A stretch of DNA of 64,000 bases, from NCBI GenBank assembly GCA_021299735.1, contig JAJTEM010000002.1:62001-126000 (forward strand), written 5' to 3'. The position numbers and the translations under genes are program-made. This DNA is from Burkholderiales bacterium. GTDB taxonomy: Bacteria; Pseudomonadota; Gammaproteobacteria; Burkholderiales; Burkholderiaceae_B. This document shows, piece by piece, positions 16,637 through 25,108 of this stretch. Below the pieces are notes generated by a model. It was not told where the DNA came from and ran no database searches. It saw only the letters and a program-made list of their open reading frames with translations. Positions within the stretch are counted from its first letter, which is position 1. Every line of letters begins with the position of its first letter.

Positions 16637-17893
16637 TCAGGCTGCGCGCGGAATCTCTTTTTCAGCAGTTGAGGATTTTTTCACAGAAGTATTTTTGACC
16701 GCGGTGCTTTTAATTGCGCTGCTGCGTGGCTTGCCGGGTTTCCGGGCTGTGGTGGCTTTCGGCGCAGGGGCTTCGTCTACTTGCGAGTGGCCACTCAGCC
16801 AGTCGGCAGCTTGCTTCCAAACATGTTCACGGGCCTGGCTGCCCAGAATAACGCCCATGTGCCCACCGGGTGCGAGCATGAAAGATTTGTTTTTTGATGC
16901 GACCATTTTCAGGCTTTTTTTGGCCATGCTGGCAGGCACCAGGTGATCGGTTTCGCCGGCAAAAACAAGCATGTTGGCTGTAATGTTGCCAAGGTCGGAT
17001 ACTTGATCACCGATTTTTACTTTGCCATGCGCCAATTTGTTATCCACGGCGAAGCGAATCATGAAATCACGTACCACACCGCCCGGGTACAACATCATGT
17101 TGTTCAGGTAGTCGGCTGTGGTGGTGTGTTGCTCCACAAAGTGGCGGTCATTCAGGCGGGTCAACAGGTCCCAATAAGTGGTGATGCTGGCCACTGGCGC
17201 TGTGAGTTTAAAGCCGAGGCTGACCATCCAGCCGGGCGGGCTGAACAATGTGGGGTTGATGCGGTCGAGGCGGAATTCGCTGTACTTGCGAATAAAACGT
17301 GCTGTGACATTCAGGGTGTTGGATGCGAAGGCCATGATGTTTTTGCCATCGCGCAGATCAATCGGGCTTGCCACGGTGACCAGATTGCGAATGTGTTTGT
17401 CGTGCCCAAAACCTGCGTACAGCAGGCACAGCAAACCACCCATGCACCAGCCAAACAGGGAAAGCTCTTTCGAGCCACTGTGCTCGCGCACGGTTTGTAA
17501 GGCTTGCCCCATCATGATGTTGCTGTAATCGAACAAACCCAGGTGGCCGTCTTTGCGTTCGGGCTTGCCCCAATCTACCAGGTACACACGAAAACCCGCT
17601 TCGACCATGGCTTTAACCAGGCTGCGGTCGGGCATTAAATCGAAGGTTTCAGTGGTTACGCCCAGTGGCGGTACCAGTACAAGCGGCAAAGCATGTTGGG
17701 CTGCGGCGCTTGGGTTGCTTGCCGTGGGTGCGTAATAGCGCACGCGCATGGGCAGGTGTTCTGCAATCACCTCGTATTCGGTTTTGCCCGACTGAATGAG
17801 GATTTCCTTGCGAAAAACCCAGTCCGCCGCATTGGTCGCGGTGTTGATGGCCAACTCGTTGATTTTCAGGGCTGTTTTGAATAGTTTTTTCAC
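16637..17893 (-). CDS. PHA synthase-like alpha/beta hydrolase (PhaC family)
   Basis: A 418-residue protein with the PhaC fold. The lipase-like box GWCMGG carries Cys150 in place of the serine of true lipases. The catalytic Asp is in AGETDHLVP and the His in APGGHMG. VLVPPLGVTTETFDLMPDRSL and YLVDWGKPE are typical PhaC blocks. It is shorter than class I synthases (about 560-600 residues), lacking most of the N-terminal domain, and so is nearer class III PhaC or PhaC-like proteins in length. No phaE or phaAB genes flank it. The last 45 residues are a Lys/Ala/Ser/Pro tail, PHA-granule- or DNA-binding-like. Activity as a polymerase is not certain. Confidence 0.8.
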   Translation of the reverse strand: MKKLFKTALKINELAINTATNAADWVFRKEILIQSGKTEYEVIAEHLPMRVRYYAPTASNPSAAAQHALPLVLVPPLGVTTETFDLMPDRSLVKAMVEAGFRVYLVDWGKPERKDGHLGLFDYSNIMMGQALQTVREHSGSKELSLFGWCMGGLLCLLYAGFGHDKHIRNLVTVASPIDLRDGKNIMAFASNTLNVTARFIRKYSEFRLDRINPTLFSPPGWMVSLGFKLTAPVASITTYWDLLTRLNDRHFVEQHTTTADYLNNMMLYPGGVVRDFMIRFAVDNKLAHGKVKIGDQVSDLGNITANMLVFAGETDHLVPASMAKKSLKMVASKNKSFMLAPGGHMGVILGSQAREHVWKQAADWLSGHSQVDEAPAPKATTARKPGKPRSSAIKSTAVKNTSVKKSSTAEKEIPRAA

Positions 17894-17939
17894 GGTTGCT
17901 GCGGTGCAGGTTTGAATGAACGAAGTTTATACGCCGGGC

Positions 17940-18586
17940 AGGGCGTTTCGGATGAGGGTTTATTCTAAATAACAGGGGCGTAGGTGGCTTTAAGCCAACT
18001 CGTCGGGGTTGCCAAGTTAAAGCCAACTCGTCGGGGTTGCCTGCTTCCTCACTGAAAACCGCTGTATCCCTTTTTGAATCAATTCTTGCTCAACAAATTC
18101 GGCAAAACAGATGGCCGAATTTGTTGTCGGCTTGACGCCGAACGCTGCAAATTGATCCAACCGGGGCGGTTTTCTTGAAGTTCGGAACAGGTAAACCCGC
18201 TGACGAGTTGGCTTGAACTGGCGCCAGTGAGTCCTCGTTAGCCCGCAACTCGCGGTTGGTTTCAGCGGGCAGCCGGCCTTTGCGTATCTCCACCACTGAG
18301 CGAATCACCGCTGGGTTTTTAGCCCAATCGGCAGCGGTGTTTCGATCGCTTCGCCTTCAAGAAAACCTGCCCTTGCGTGCCGAGCAGGGCCGGTGTTGCC
18401 CGGTAAGGGCGACAGAGAACGAGCCCGACTCGCTTTTTAGAGGGGCGTTCTCAGGCATCGCAAGGCTCAGCAAGGGATATACAGGTTTTCTGGCGAGAGA
18501 TCGGAATACGAGCTGATTGAGCTATTAAATAGATACAGGCGACCGGAACGCAAGTCGATAGGGGTGAATAACTGCCAAGGAAGCAA
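17940..18586. other. Gene-free segment dense in inverted repeats; possible structured RNA or repeat element
   Basis: The 693 bases between the PHA-synthase-like start and the PaaX-like stop hold no convincing gene. Several stems can be drawn: TGGCTT/AAGCCA (17985-17997), a perfect 13-base pair CAACAAATTCGGC (18091-18103) with 18114-18126, CCCGCTGA (18197) with TCAGCGGG (18262), CGAGTTG (18204) with CAACTCG (18246), CACCGCTG (18306) with CAGCGGTG (18332), and GAGAACG (18414) with CGTTCTC (about 18445). A long-range 13-base pair joins 18168-18180 to 18355-18367. The nested pairs over 18197-18269 look like an RNA domain. No protein frame has a good start or ribosome site. Confidence 0.5.
17992..18041 (+). 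repeat. Tandem 22-base direct repeat with an inverted partial copy at 18202
   Basis: AAGCCAACTCGTCGGGGTTG plus CC occurs at 17992-18013 and again at 18020-18041 (period 28). The first 13 bases recur in inverted orientation at 18202-18214. Three copies of one core in 220 bases suggests a repeat element or binding site cluster. Confidence 0.75.
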
Positions 18587-19393
18587 TCAGCCTTCCATGC
18601 CCGCCCAAAGCCCGTTCCAGATCCGCATGCCAGCTTGGTCTACTTCATCAACCGCACTGAGAAAGCGTTCCCGGGCCTGAACGTCCACCCATTCTGCGGG
18701 TAAAAACGGGTCGTAAACCACATGCTTGATCGCTGTACCGCCCAATAAAAAGGATTCACGCGCGGCCACTTCAGCTTCAAGGCTGCCTGAGCGGTCGAGC
18801 CAGGTTCGCATTTTTTTCTCCAATTGCGCGTAATTGGTCTCTAATTCACGTGGCTTCCAGAGGGTAGTAATTCGGCGTTGAATATCGCTGTCGAAGTCGC
18901 GCGCTTCGAACACTGGTGCGTCTTTTTCAAGGCCCAGTTTGTAAAGTCGATCGCGCACGTTTTGCAATGTATCTTCAATGTTGTTGGGGCGAATAAACAG
19001 GTGTTCATTCAGGGGTTGAAAGCCCAGCATTAGCAAGGCACGCGCGCGGGCACGTTGTTGCTTGGCCTCGCTGCGTGAAAGTTTCTCGGCCTGAACCACG
19101 ATGTAGCTGCCGTCCCAGGGCCGAACCCTGGTGCTGCGAGTGCGCCATGCGGCTACGTCGTCGGCCAAGGTGTGTGCGTCGTCGGTGAGTTGGTACAGGG
19201 CTCGGCCTGCCGATTCGATAAGACCTTCGGCGGAGAGCCGCACCAGTGCTACGCGTGTGTTGTTCACACTGATGTCGAAAATTCCGCAGGCGGTAATGGC
19301 TTGCTTGGCTGAAAGTGGGCGGCCCTTGGATGCAAGCAGCAGGTCGAGGATAAGGCTTTTGGCGGTGGGTTTGCGCACGATGTGGCTGTTCAT
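18587..19393 (-). CDS. PaaX-like transcriptional regulator
   Basis: A 268-residue protein with the PaaX layout. An N-terminal winged helix covers about residues 10-70 (KSLILDLLLASKGRPLSAKQ and NNTRVALVRLSAEGLI). A central dimer domain with WDGSYIVV follows, and the C-terminal part ends in FLPAEWVDVQARERF. PaaX represses phenylacetate genes and responds to phenylacetyl-CoA. No paa genes are present here, so this is a paralogue with unknown target. Candidates are the divergent acuI gene, which starts 95 bases away, or the PHA-like gene downstream. It ends at the edge of the repeat-rich gene-free segment. Confidence 0.8.
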   Translation of the reverse strand: MNSHIVRKPTAKSLILDLLLASKGRPLSAKQAITACGIFDISVNNTRVALVRLSAEGLIESAGRALYQLTDDAHTLADDVAAWRTRSTRVRPWDGSYIVVQAEKLSRSEAKQQRARARALLMLGFQPLNEHLFIRPNNIEDTLQNVRDRLYKLGLEKDAPVFEARDFDSDIQRRITTLWKPRELETNYAQLEKKMRTWLDRSGSLEAEVAARESFLLGGTAIKHVVYDPFLPAEWVDVQARERFLSAVDEVDQAGMRIWNGLWAGMEG

Positions 19394-19488
19394 TCAAAGC
19401 AAAGCTGAAGTGTATGCAAGGCTGGCCCCGCACGCAAATTTGGGGTCTGTTTGTGCGATCATTGGCTCACCCATAATAAGGAGACGAA

Positions 19489-20499
19489 ATGATCAGGGCT
19501 TGGATTTCCCGGACGGCTGAACAAACGCAGGCCGAGCTGGAAACTCTCGATGAGTCTGAGTTTGCAGGGCAGGATGTGGTACTGAAGCTGCATTACAGCT
19601 GCCTGAACTACAAGGATGCGTTGGCGCTTACCCACACGGCGCCCATTGCGCGCAAGTACCCCATGGTGCATGGTATTGATGCCGTGGGCGAGGTGATTGA
19701 GTCGAATTCAGATCAATGGCCTGTCGGCACTGTGTGCCAGGTGAATGATTGGGGCTTGGGTGAAACGCATTGGGGTGGTTTGGCTGAGCGTGCCAGCGTG
19801 CCTGCGCAATGGATTTCTCCAATTCCCGAAGGTAGAAGTGCCCGTTGGGCGGCTGCCTTGGGTACTGCGGGCTACACCGCAGCTTTGTGCGTGATGGCTT
19901 TGCAGGATCATCCCTTGAAGCCCGAAGACGGACCGGTGCTGGTCACCGGCGTAAGCGGTGGTGTGGGCACTGTGGCCTGTTTGCTGTTGCAGCACTTGGG
20001 CTATGAAGTGGTGGGCTTGACTGGTTCAATTGATGCCATGGGTGAGCCTGTTTCAGAATCTGCGGCCAAGCACTTTGAGCGCCTGAAGTTGGGTTCAACC
20101 CATTTAATTCACCGGGAATCGATGTCGCGCCCGGGCAAGCCTTTGCAGAAAGAACAATTCGCCGCTGTGGTCGACAGTGTGGGCAGCCACACCTTGGTGA
20201 ACGCCTGTGCCCAAACAAAATACGGCGGCGTGGTTGCGGCATGCGGCCTAGCGCAGGGTATGGATTTTCAGGGCAGTGTGGCACCTTTTATTTTGCGCGG
20301 TATTACTTTGCGCGGCATTAACTGTGTGTACCGCACACACGCTGAGCGGGACCGGGCCTGGGGCATGCTGGCAGCCGCGTTGGGTGAATATGATCTGGAT
20401 TTCATGGTCAGGGAAGTACGCCTTGCTCAGGCCTTGGACAGTGCGCGACTAGTACTGGCCAACCAGTTGCAGGGGCGTGTGGTGGTGAACTGTGCCTGA
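19489..20499 (+). CDS. acuI: AcuI/YhdH-type acrylyl-CoA reductase (MDR family)
   Basis: A 336-residue zinc-free medium-chain dehydrogenase. Diagnostic YhdH/AcuI blocks are SCLNYKDALALT, YPMVHGIDAVGEV, QVNDWGLGETHWGG and the NADP-binding VLVTGVSGGVGTVA. AcuI reduces acryloyl-CoA to propionyl-CoA with NADPH, detoxifying acrylate from DMSP or 3-hydroxypropionate breakdown. It has a strong AAGGAG ribosome site before ATG 19489. It is divergent from the PaaX-like regulator and overlaps the next transporter gene by 8 bases, suggesting coupled expression. Confidence 0.88.
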   Translation: MIRAWISRTAEQTQAELETLDESEFAGQDVVLKLHYSCLNYKDALALTHTAPIARKYPMVHGIDAVGEVIESNSDQWPVGTVCQVNDWGLGETHWGGLAERASVPAQWISPIPEGRSARWAAALGTAGYTAALCVMALQDHPLKPEDGPVLVTGVSGGVGTVACLLLQHLGYEVVGLTGSIDAMGEPVSESAAKHFERLKLGSTHLIHRESMSRPGKPLQKEQFAAVVDSVGSHTLVNACAQTKYGGVVAACGLAQGMDFQGSVAPFILRGITLRGINCVYRTHAERDRAWGMLAAALGEYDLDFMVREVRLAQALDSARLVLANQLQGRVVVNCA

Positions 20500-21397
20500 C
20501 AACCGGGCTTGGGCCTTGCCTTACCTGGCACTGATTCTGAATGCTTTGGTGTGGGGTGTGTCTTGGTGGCCGCTGCGTGAATTGCAGGGCGAGGGTTTGC
20601 ACCCGCTGTGGTCTTCGTCGATTACTTACCTGCTGGGCGCAATGGCCATGCTGTGTTTTATGCCCAGGGTGTGGGGTGAGTTTGTTCGCCACAAGGCTTT
20701 GTGGCTGCTGGCCTTGGCGGCTGGCACTACCATGGTGGGTTTCAATTGGGGTGTGTCGATAGGCGAAGTTATTCGGGTGGTTCTTTTGTTCTACCTGATG
20801 CCGATTTGGGCTGTGTTGCTGGCCCGGTTGATCCTGAAAGAGCCGATCACGGGCAAAGCGGTTGTTCGTGTTGTTCTGGCGTTTTCTGGCGCTGTTCTTC
20901 TGCTTAGCCCCAACGGCAGCCTTGGGTTTCCGTTGCCATCGAACCTGGCGGAATGGCTTGGCTTGATGGGCGGGGCGGCATTTGCGCTAAACAACATCAT
21001 GCTGCGCCACCAGGCGGAAAGAACTGCACAGGCGCGTTTGTTTGCCATGTTTGTGGGCGGAGTTGTGGCACCAACTGCGGTGGCTGCCTTTCTGGTGGTG
21101 CTGTTAGGCCAAGGCAATGCATTTGTGCAGTGGCCAGTGTTGCCGGGGTTATATGGTGGATTGGTGTTGTTGGGGTTTGCCTCTACTTTACTGATGGCCA
21201 ACTATGGTTTGCAGTATGGCGCATCGCGTTTGCCGGCCAATGTAACGTCGGTGGTGATGTTGTCGGAAGTGGTGTTTGCAACTTTGTCAGCCATATTGCT
21301 GACCAATGAGGTGCTTACACTGCAAGTAGGAATTGGCGGCGCCATGATTTTGCTGGCAGCTGCATTAAGCGCGCTTGAAAGCACTGACGCGCATTAA
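20492..21397 (+). CDS. EamA/DMT-family transporter
   Basis: A 301-residue protein with ten hydrophobic segments in two EamA repeats. The first half opens with LILNALVWGVSWWPLREL. The second repeat begins near LGLMGGAAFALNNIMLRHQ and ends in LSEVVFATLSAILLTNE, the conserved helix 9 pattern. DMT transporters often export amino acids or metabolites, and the substrate is unknown. The GTG start at 20492 lies inside the end of acuI, so translation is coupled to it. Confidence 0.85.
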   Translation: MPDNRAWALPYLALILNALVWGVSWWPLRELQGEGLHPLWSSSITYLLGAMAMLCFMPRVWGEFVRHKALWLLALAAGTTMVGFNWGVSIGEVIRVVLLFYLMPIWAVLLARLILKEPITGKAVVRVVLAFSGAVLLLSPNGSLGFPLPSNLAEWLGLMGGAAFALNNIMLRHQAERTAQARLFAMFVGGVVAPTAVAAFLVVLLGQGNAFVQWPVLPGLYGGLVLLGFASTLLMANYGLQYGASRLPANVTSVVMLSEVVFATLSAILLTNEVLTLQVGIGGAMILLAAALSALESTDAH

Positions 21398-21409
21398 CAG
21401 GGAGAGAAC

Positions 21410-22171
21410 ATGAATCATTTATTCAAGGTGGCCATGGCCACGGCAGCATCTACATTGCGCGGTTGGCAAGGCATGGTAGTTACCGAGCCTGCTGCAGTTC
21501 AGCCTGAAAAACCATTGAAGCTGTACGAGTTTGAAAGCTGCCCGTATTGCCGTTTGGTGCGCGAAACCCTGACAGAGCTGGCGCTGGATGCAGATATTTA
21601 CCCCTGCCCCAAAGGCGGTGAGCGTTTTAGGCCAGAGGTGCTTGAGCTGGGAGGCAAGGTTCAGTTTCCGTTTTTGGTAGACGAGAACACTGGCGAGAAA
21701 TTGTACGAGTCGGCCGATATTATTGAATACCTTTACACCACTTATGCCAAGCGCCCTGTACCCCTTCGTTTGAAGGCGATGCTGCCCCAGGCGGTGACTA
21801 GCCTGGCCAATTCAGCCTTGGGTATGGGTGCGGGCACCAAGGCACGCACTTCGAAAAAGCCAGCGCAAATGTTGACCCTGTATAGTTTTGAGGCGTCACC
21901 TTTTTGCAGGCCAGTGCGCGAAGTGCTTTGTGAACTTGAAATTCCCTACCACCTGGTGAATTTGGGCAAGGAACAATTTGCGGACATGGGGTTGAATGGT
22001 GTGCATGCTGCTGTGGGTGAATACAACCCGGTGAAGGGTGGCAAGCGCGAGAAGTTCATGGCCAAAACCAACAAGATGATGGTGCCTTACCTGGAAGACC
22101 CGAACACGGGCAAGGCCATGTTCGAGTCGAAGGCGATTGTGGAGTACCTGCTGGAAACTTATGGTGGGTAA
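21410..22171 (+). CDS. Tandem glutathione-S-transferase N-domain protein
   Basis: A 253-residue protein made of two thioredoxin-fold GST-N domains. The first (about residues 37-115) has a redox motif ESCPYCRLVRE. The second (about 156-250) has the same register but EASPFCRPVRE, so only the second cysteine remains. Each ends in the GST-N pattern FPFLVDENTG.KLYESADIIEYL or VPYLEDPNTGKAMFESKAIVEYL. No GST C-terminal helical domain is present, so this is not a classic transferase. A role as a thiol-dependent reductase or electrophile binder is an inference. It lies 12 bases after the EamA gene and is probably in the acuI unit. Confidence 0.8.
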   Translation: MNHLFKVAMATAASTLRGWQGMVVTEPAAVQPEKPLKLYEFESCPYCRLVRETLTELALDADIYPCPKGGERFRPEVLELGGKVQFPFLVDENTGEKLYESADIIEYLYTTYAKRPVPLRLKAMLPQAVTSLANSALGMGAGTKARTSKKPAQMLTLYSFEASPFCRPVREVLCELEIPYHLVNLGKEQFADMGLNGVHAAVGEYNPVKGGKREKFMAKTNKMMVPYLEDPNTGKAMFESKAIVEYLLETYGG

Positions 22172-22174
22172 GTT

Positions 22175-23242
22175 TTACTTCGGGATGAAGAACATCACGG
22201 TTTCTGTCCAGCCCTCGGTGTAGTGGCGCAAATACACTTTGTAATCACTGCGTACACCAAGAATGATTTCTGGTACTTGCCAGAAGTGTGCCGGGTCGTG
22301 GTACACGGCCACTGCCAGCTTGGGGTGGTCTTCCTGAATGTGCCACTTCATGCCCTCAAGCGCTTTGGGCTCAGCGCCTTCCAGGTCTAGCTTGATGAAG
22401 CCCAGTGTTTCGGTAACACGATTGTCGAGTGCATCCACCTCAATTTTCACGCCGCCGGTTTCTGAAATTTTGCAGGCCGAGCCTGCACTTGCATCAAACG
22501 ACAAGGTTTGCTTTTTGTCGAATAAACCCACGGGGTGGTAGTGAATATCCCGGTGTTGTGCCAATTTGTTTTTGGCCGCAGCCAAGGTGCTCTCGGTGGG
22601 TTCGAAGAAGTGCACACCGCCGTATTGCGGGCAGTGCTTGATGAATTCTTCGGTGGTGTAGCCATCGAAACCACCGCCGTCTACGAACACCTCGCCAGGT
22701 GAAAATTTTACAAACGGCTCGAAATATTGCTGGTCGGCTGTGTAGTCGAAAAACCGCATGGCGCGCAGGTTTGCATTCACGCGAAATTCCATGACGCGGT
22801 TAAATACTTCCCGCGATTCCTGGTCGGCAAACAGGTTGCGAACCCACTCAAATTTCTCTGGGTTCGCTGCGAATTCTTTTTGGGTGTCTGCCAAGGCAGG
22901 CACTTGGGGTAACAGAAAATGGCTTGCATCGGCCACTGCGAAATAATCCATCGACACCACACCGTTTAAGCGTAGCAGTTTGTTCATTGCCGTTTTGGGG
23001 CGTGCCTGTGTCACGGTCGAAATCACCATGCTGCCTGCGGGTACCTGGTTCAATTTCAAAACCGGCTTGCCGCGGTATTCGGAGGCGGTGGTGTACTCGT
23101 CGATGAAGCCATCCAGTTTTGCGCGCTTGGCCACTTCATCCGCAAACTCGTTAATACCCAGCACATAGCGTTTCTGGGTTGTGTTGCCGAAAAATTCTGC
23201 ATGAAATGCGGCGGCGTGGGCTTTTTGACTGAGTTGTTTCAT
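22175..23242 (-). CDS. FkbM-family methyltransferase
   Basis: A 355-residue protein. The C-terminal half is an FkbM methyltransferase domain: SAM-binding FVDGGGFDGYTTEEF (about residues 190-204), the acidic FEPTEST strand end, and the FkbM signature LGFIKLDLEGAEPKALEGM. The N-terminal 180 residues are a helical and strand-rich part I do not recognise; VLGINEFADEVAKRAKLDGFID split around it recalls a nucleotide-sugar or NAD-binding-like fold. FkbM proteins O-methylate sugars or polyketides. No glycan cluster flanks it. It converges on the GST-N gene (3-base gap). Confidence 0.85.
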   Translation of the reverse strand: MKQLSQKAHAAAFHAEFFGNTTQKRYVLGINEFADEVAKRAKLDGFIDEYTTASEYRGKPVLKLNQVPAGSMVISTVTQARPKTAMNKLLRLNGVVSMDYFAVADASHFLLPQVPALADTQKEFAANPEKFEWVRNLFADQESREVFNRVMEFRVNANLRAMRFFDYTADQQYFEPFVKFSPGEVFVDGGGFDGYTTEEFIKHCPQYGGVHFFEPTESTLAAAKNKLAQHRDIHYHPVGLFDKKQTLSFDASAGSACKISETGGVKIEVDALDNRVTETLGFIKLDLEGAEPKALEGMKWHIQEDHPKLAVAVYHDPAHFWQVPEIILGVRSDYKVYLRHYTEGWTETVMFFIPK

Positions 23243-23480
23243 GGTTGCGCAAAGAGGGTGGCGATGCGATTAGTCTAAGTACAGGGCATGTGGTTGAAGC
23301 CTTGGAATAGCGAGGGTAAACAGGTGCTTATCAATGGGTTTGCCCCGCTTTGCCTACCCCGCTTATGTGGGGTGGTTCGTTGTGCACAGTGGAAGCTTGG
23401 CGGGCAATCAGCGCCCGGACCTGCTAGTTTTTTGCGGTTGTACTGTCAATTCATTCAACTAAAAAACTGGAGAATCCACC

Positions 23481-24971
23481 ATGTCTCATCACGGCAACGT
23501 GTATCGATCGGGCGATGCGCCCCCAAAATCGACGTTTTACGAGCAAGGCAAATTTGGCCGCTTGTTTCCTAACCTGCCTGCTTTTTCAACTGACTCGCCA
23601 GCCTTGCGTTCCGCATTGTTAAAGATTGGCGAGCGCAATGGTTTGATGGACGCCAAAGACGATTTGACACAGGCTCCACAAAACCTGATTTTGCAACAGC
23701 CACTGCTGGTGAATAACCCTGACAACCCGGATTTGACGGCAGGCATGACATTTCTGGGCCAGTTTCTGGACCATGACATGACACTGGACATTACCTCCAG
23801 TCTTGAGCAGCAGGTGGACCCGGAAATGATTGAGAACTTCCGGATTCCCACTTTTGGGCTTGATAGCGTATACGGTTTGGGGCCAGCTGGCTCACCACAC
23901 TTGTTTGATCAAACCGTAGACCATGGTCTGACCACTTTGCTGGTAGAAAAAATTCCTGGTGCAGAGAATGTTTCGCGCGATGGATCTGTGAAATTTGATT
24001 TGCCCCGCAACAGCCAAGGAACACCGCTGATTGGCGACCCACGCAATGATGAAAACCTGGTGTTGTCGCAGTTGCAAGTGGCGTTTCTGAAGTTTCACAA
24101 TGCGATTGTGACGCACCTGAAAAACCAGCTGGGTTTGACCAACCCCACCGAAGTATTTCTGGAAGCGCAACGCCTGACACGTTGGCATTACCAGTGGATT
24201 ATCCTGAACGAGTTTTTGCCGAAAACCATTGGCAAGAATTTGGTGAAAGACATTTTGACCAAAGGCAGAAAGTTCTACAAATGGCGCAATGCCCCTTACA
24301 TTCCGGTGGAGTTTTCAGTGGCGGCGTATCGCTTTGGCCATTCGCAAGTGCGCCCCAGCTATCGGGTGAATTTTGGCAAGGGTTCCAACCCCGATTTGTT
24401 TGCGCTGTTCTTCAACGACAACCTGGCTGTGAACCCGGTAAGCATCGACATGCGTGGTGGTACGCGTGAAGCCAACCGGTTTATTGACTGGCAAACCTTC
24501 TTCGATTTTGGTGACAACAAGGCGCGCCAGAACAAGCGTATTGATACGCACATTTCAACGGTGATGTTTGACCTTCCAGGCCTGCCACCAGGTGGGCCAC
24601 AGTCGCTGGCGCAACTGAATTTGTTGCGCCACCTCACTTTCAAAGTGCCTTCAGGCCAACGGGTTGCAGCAGCCATGGGTATTGAGGCATTGCCAGAAGA
24701 AGACCTGGCGGAGTTGAAGCCTTATAACCTGCACAACCGCACCCCGCTTTGGTACTACTGCCTGAAGGAAGCGGATGTGACTGCTGATGGCAAACGTTTG
24801 GGCCCTGTGGGTGGTCGGATTGTGGGCGAGGTGATGATTGGTTTGTTGCAAGGCGACAAAACTTCGTACTTGTCGCAAGACCCGGACTGGACACCTACGC
24901 TTGGGAAGAAGCAAGGGCAATTCACCATGGTTGACTTGTTGAGCGTGGCTGGGGTTGTTACGGAGTTGTAA
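23481..24971 (+). CDS. Animal-type haem peroxidase
   Basis: A 496-residue protein of the peroxidase-cyclooxygenase superfamily. The distal site is GQFLDHDMT with Gln94, Asp97 (position of the haem-linked Asp of myeloperoxidase) and distal His98. The catalytic-Arg region follows IGDPRNDENLVLSQL, and the proximal ligand is His287 in AAYRFGHSQVRPSY. All key residues are present, so it should be active. There is no signal peptide, so location is unclear; many bacterial members leave by type I or other leaderless routes. An AACTGGAGAATCC ribosome site precedes the ATG. Suggested roles are hypohalous acid production or oxidative coupling. Confidence 0.9.
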   Translation: MSHHGNVYRSGDAPPKSTFYEQGKFGRLFPNLPAFSTDSPALRSALLKIGERNGLMDAKDDLTQAPQNLILQQPLLVNNPDNPDLTAGMTFLGQFLDHDMTLDITSSLEQQVDPEMIENFRIPTFGLDSVYGLGPAGSPHLFDQTVDHGLTTLLVEKIPGAENVSRDGSVKFDLPRNSQGTPLIGDPRNDENLVLSQLQVAFLKFHNAIVTHLKNQLGLTNPTEVFLEAQRLTRWHYQWIILNEFLPKTIGKNLVKDILTKGRKFYKWRNAPYIPVEFSVAAYRFGHSQVRPSYRVNFGKGSNPDLFALFFNDNLAVNPVSIDMRGGTREANRFIDWQTFFDFGDNKARQNKRIDTHISTVMFDLPGLPPGGPQSLAQLNLLRHLTFKVPSGQRVAAAMGIEALPEEDLAELKPYNLHNRTPLWYYCLKEADVTADGKRLGPVGGRIVGEVMIGLLQGDKTSYLSQDPDWTPTLGKKQGQFTMVDLLSVAGVVTEL

Positions 24972-24984
24972 AGTTTGTTGTAGT

Positions 24985-25031
24985 TTGTCTTGAACTGTCC
25001 TGCCCTGAGGAGTGGGCGCAGTTCAAGACAA
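24985..25031 (+). terminator. Long hairpin after the haem peroxidase gene
   Basis: A perfect 13-base stem (TTGTCTTGAACTG with CAGTTCAAGACAA) encloses an inner GCCC/GGGC stem. No T-run follows, so it is either a weak terminator or a transcript-end protector. Confidence 0.45.
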
Positions 25032-25108
25032 TTACCGAGTGGAACTTCTTAACACCACTGACCACCTAGGCGCACTAATTTTTGTGGCTTTTCAGGTGGG
25101 TAAAATCA

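Noticed and set aside
17992..18041. Integron attC-like site in the tandem repeat
   Set aside because: The pair lacks matching 7-base core sites at both ends and no integrase or cassette is visible.
18090..18308. 72-residue open frame on the minus strand in the same segment
   Set aside because: No start signal and no recognisable features; the structure of the DNA explains the open frame.
18256..18516. 86-residue open frame in the gene-free segment
   Set aside because: TTG start without ribosome site, composition unlike neighbours, and the DNA is made of inverted repeats, so coding is unlikely.
17940..18586. RNase P RNA, tmRNA or 6S RNA
   Set aside because: None of the conserved cores (for example GAGGAAAGTCC of RNase P) is present.
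23288..23572. 94-residue open frame before the peroxidase gene
   Set aside because: It overlaps the start of the peroxidase gene in another frame and lacks a ribosome site or known motifs.
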